Assembly (NCBI GenBank): GCA_005877525.1
Contig: VBON01000086.1
Coordinates: 1 to 5,573, forward strand
DNA: 5,573 nt
From: Nitrospirota bacterium
GTDB taxonomy: Bacteria > Nitrospirota > Nitrospiria > Nitrospirales > NS-4
Direction of reading: 5' to 3'
Both the position numbers and the translations under genes were made by a program. A model generated the notes under the pieces. That model was given only the letters and a program-made list of their open reading frames with translations. It was not told the origin of the DNA and did not search any database. Numbering within the stretch: the first letter of the stretch is position 1; each line of letters opens with the position of its first letter. This document shows, in pieces, positions 5,293 to 5,573 of the stretch.

Positions 5293-5573
5293 ATGCCGGG
5301 CGTTTCGTTTCGTTGGCGCCACCGCCTGCTCACTCTCTCGTATCCCGTGCTCAAGCTCTCCTTTGGCAGCATCGTGCTCGCGCTGGCCATCGTTCCTTAT
5401 CTCGTCCAGGCTCAGCTCGCAACGCCTGCGAAACCCTCGGCGCCTGCGCCGGCGCAATCACTTGCTCCTCCGATTCCACCGGCTCAGAAGGCGCTGTTCG
5501 ATTCGGGAAAGTCCCTGCTGGAGGCGGGCAAACTTCAGGAAGCCGCGGATGTTTTTCAGCAGCTGATTGAGAC
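5293..5573 (+). CDS. Exported TPR-type protein, 3' partial
   Basis: An open frame from ATG 5293 runs to the window edge without a stop (93 codons seen). It reads as a real protein. There is a basic N-terminus (FRWRHRLL) and then a hydrophobic stretch at 22-39 (LSFGSIVLALAIVPYLVQ), ending in QAQLA. This is either a signal peptide cut near Ala40 or a membrane anchor. A Pro/Ala-rich linker (about 42-64) follows, then QKALFDSGKSLLEAGKLQEA and AADVFQQLIE at 65-93. This last part has the size and residue pattern of a TPR helix pair (G72, L75-L76, G79, A84-A85, F88). Such proteins are often periplasmic scaffolds or secretion and envelope assembly factors, but the domains that would tell lie outside the window. 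There is no clear Shine-Dalgarno before ATG 5293, so the start is less certain than the frame; TTG 5269 is an alternative. Confidence 0.72.
   Translation, partial: MPGVSFRWRHRLLTLSYPVLKLSFGSIVLALAIVPYLVQAQLATPAKPSAPAPAQSLAPPIPPAQKALFDSGKSLLEAGKLQEAADVFQQLIE

Noticed and set aside
5227..5457. Minus-strand frame opposite the TPR-type gene
   Set aside because: The product is Arg-rich without motif logic and overlaps a plus-strand frame with a signal or anchor segment and a TPR pattern.
1..5573. Search for tRNA, rRNA, CRISPR repeats, insertion-sequence ends, toxin-antitoxin pairs and phage defence genes
   Set aside because: No cloverleaf, repeat-spacer pattern, transposase motif or matching inverted-repeat ends were seen by eye. 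The three-gene cassette has no nuclease, helicase or protease motif that would justify a defence claim.

Overview
The window looks like ordinary chromosomal DNA of a free-living Gram-negative-type bacterium. Signs of this are a two-component sensor kinase, Sec-type signal peptides, an AmpG-family muropeptide permease, moderately high GC, and clear sigma70-type promoters. The gene content and style would fit Nitrospirota (Nitrospira-like), but that is an impression from sequence style, not a search result. No RNA genes, insertion sequences, CRISPR arrays, attachment sites or phage genes were found.

Layout: (1) 1-1116 (+) is the 3' part of a GAF-type sensor histidine kinase that enters from the left edge. 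(2) 1123-1602 is a self-contained unit: a strong promoter, a 110-residue secreted protein with two copies of a K-H-x-G-Y-P-D motif, and a textbook intrinsic terminator. (3) 1746-2990 (+) is a 12-TM AmpG-like MFS permease. (4) 3133-4358 (+) is a run of three unrecognised small genes (67, 157 and 141 residues) behind an extended -10 promoter. (5) 4364-5179 (-) is a secreted FGE-sulfatase-fold (SUMF1-like) protein that lacks the catalytic cysteine pair; it meets the third unknown gene tail to tail with 5 bases between the stops. (6) 5180-5292 is a divergent regulatory region. (7) 5293-5573 (+) is the start of an exported, TPR-type protein that runs off the right edge.

No single pathway unites the window. 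Several products act at the envelope: the permease in the inner membrane, two or three exported proteins, and a sensor kinase. The three-gene unknown cassette at 3192-4358 and the KHxGYPD secreted protein are the least explained parts. Nothing amounts to a demonstrable new system.
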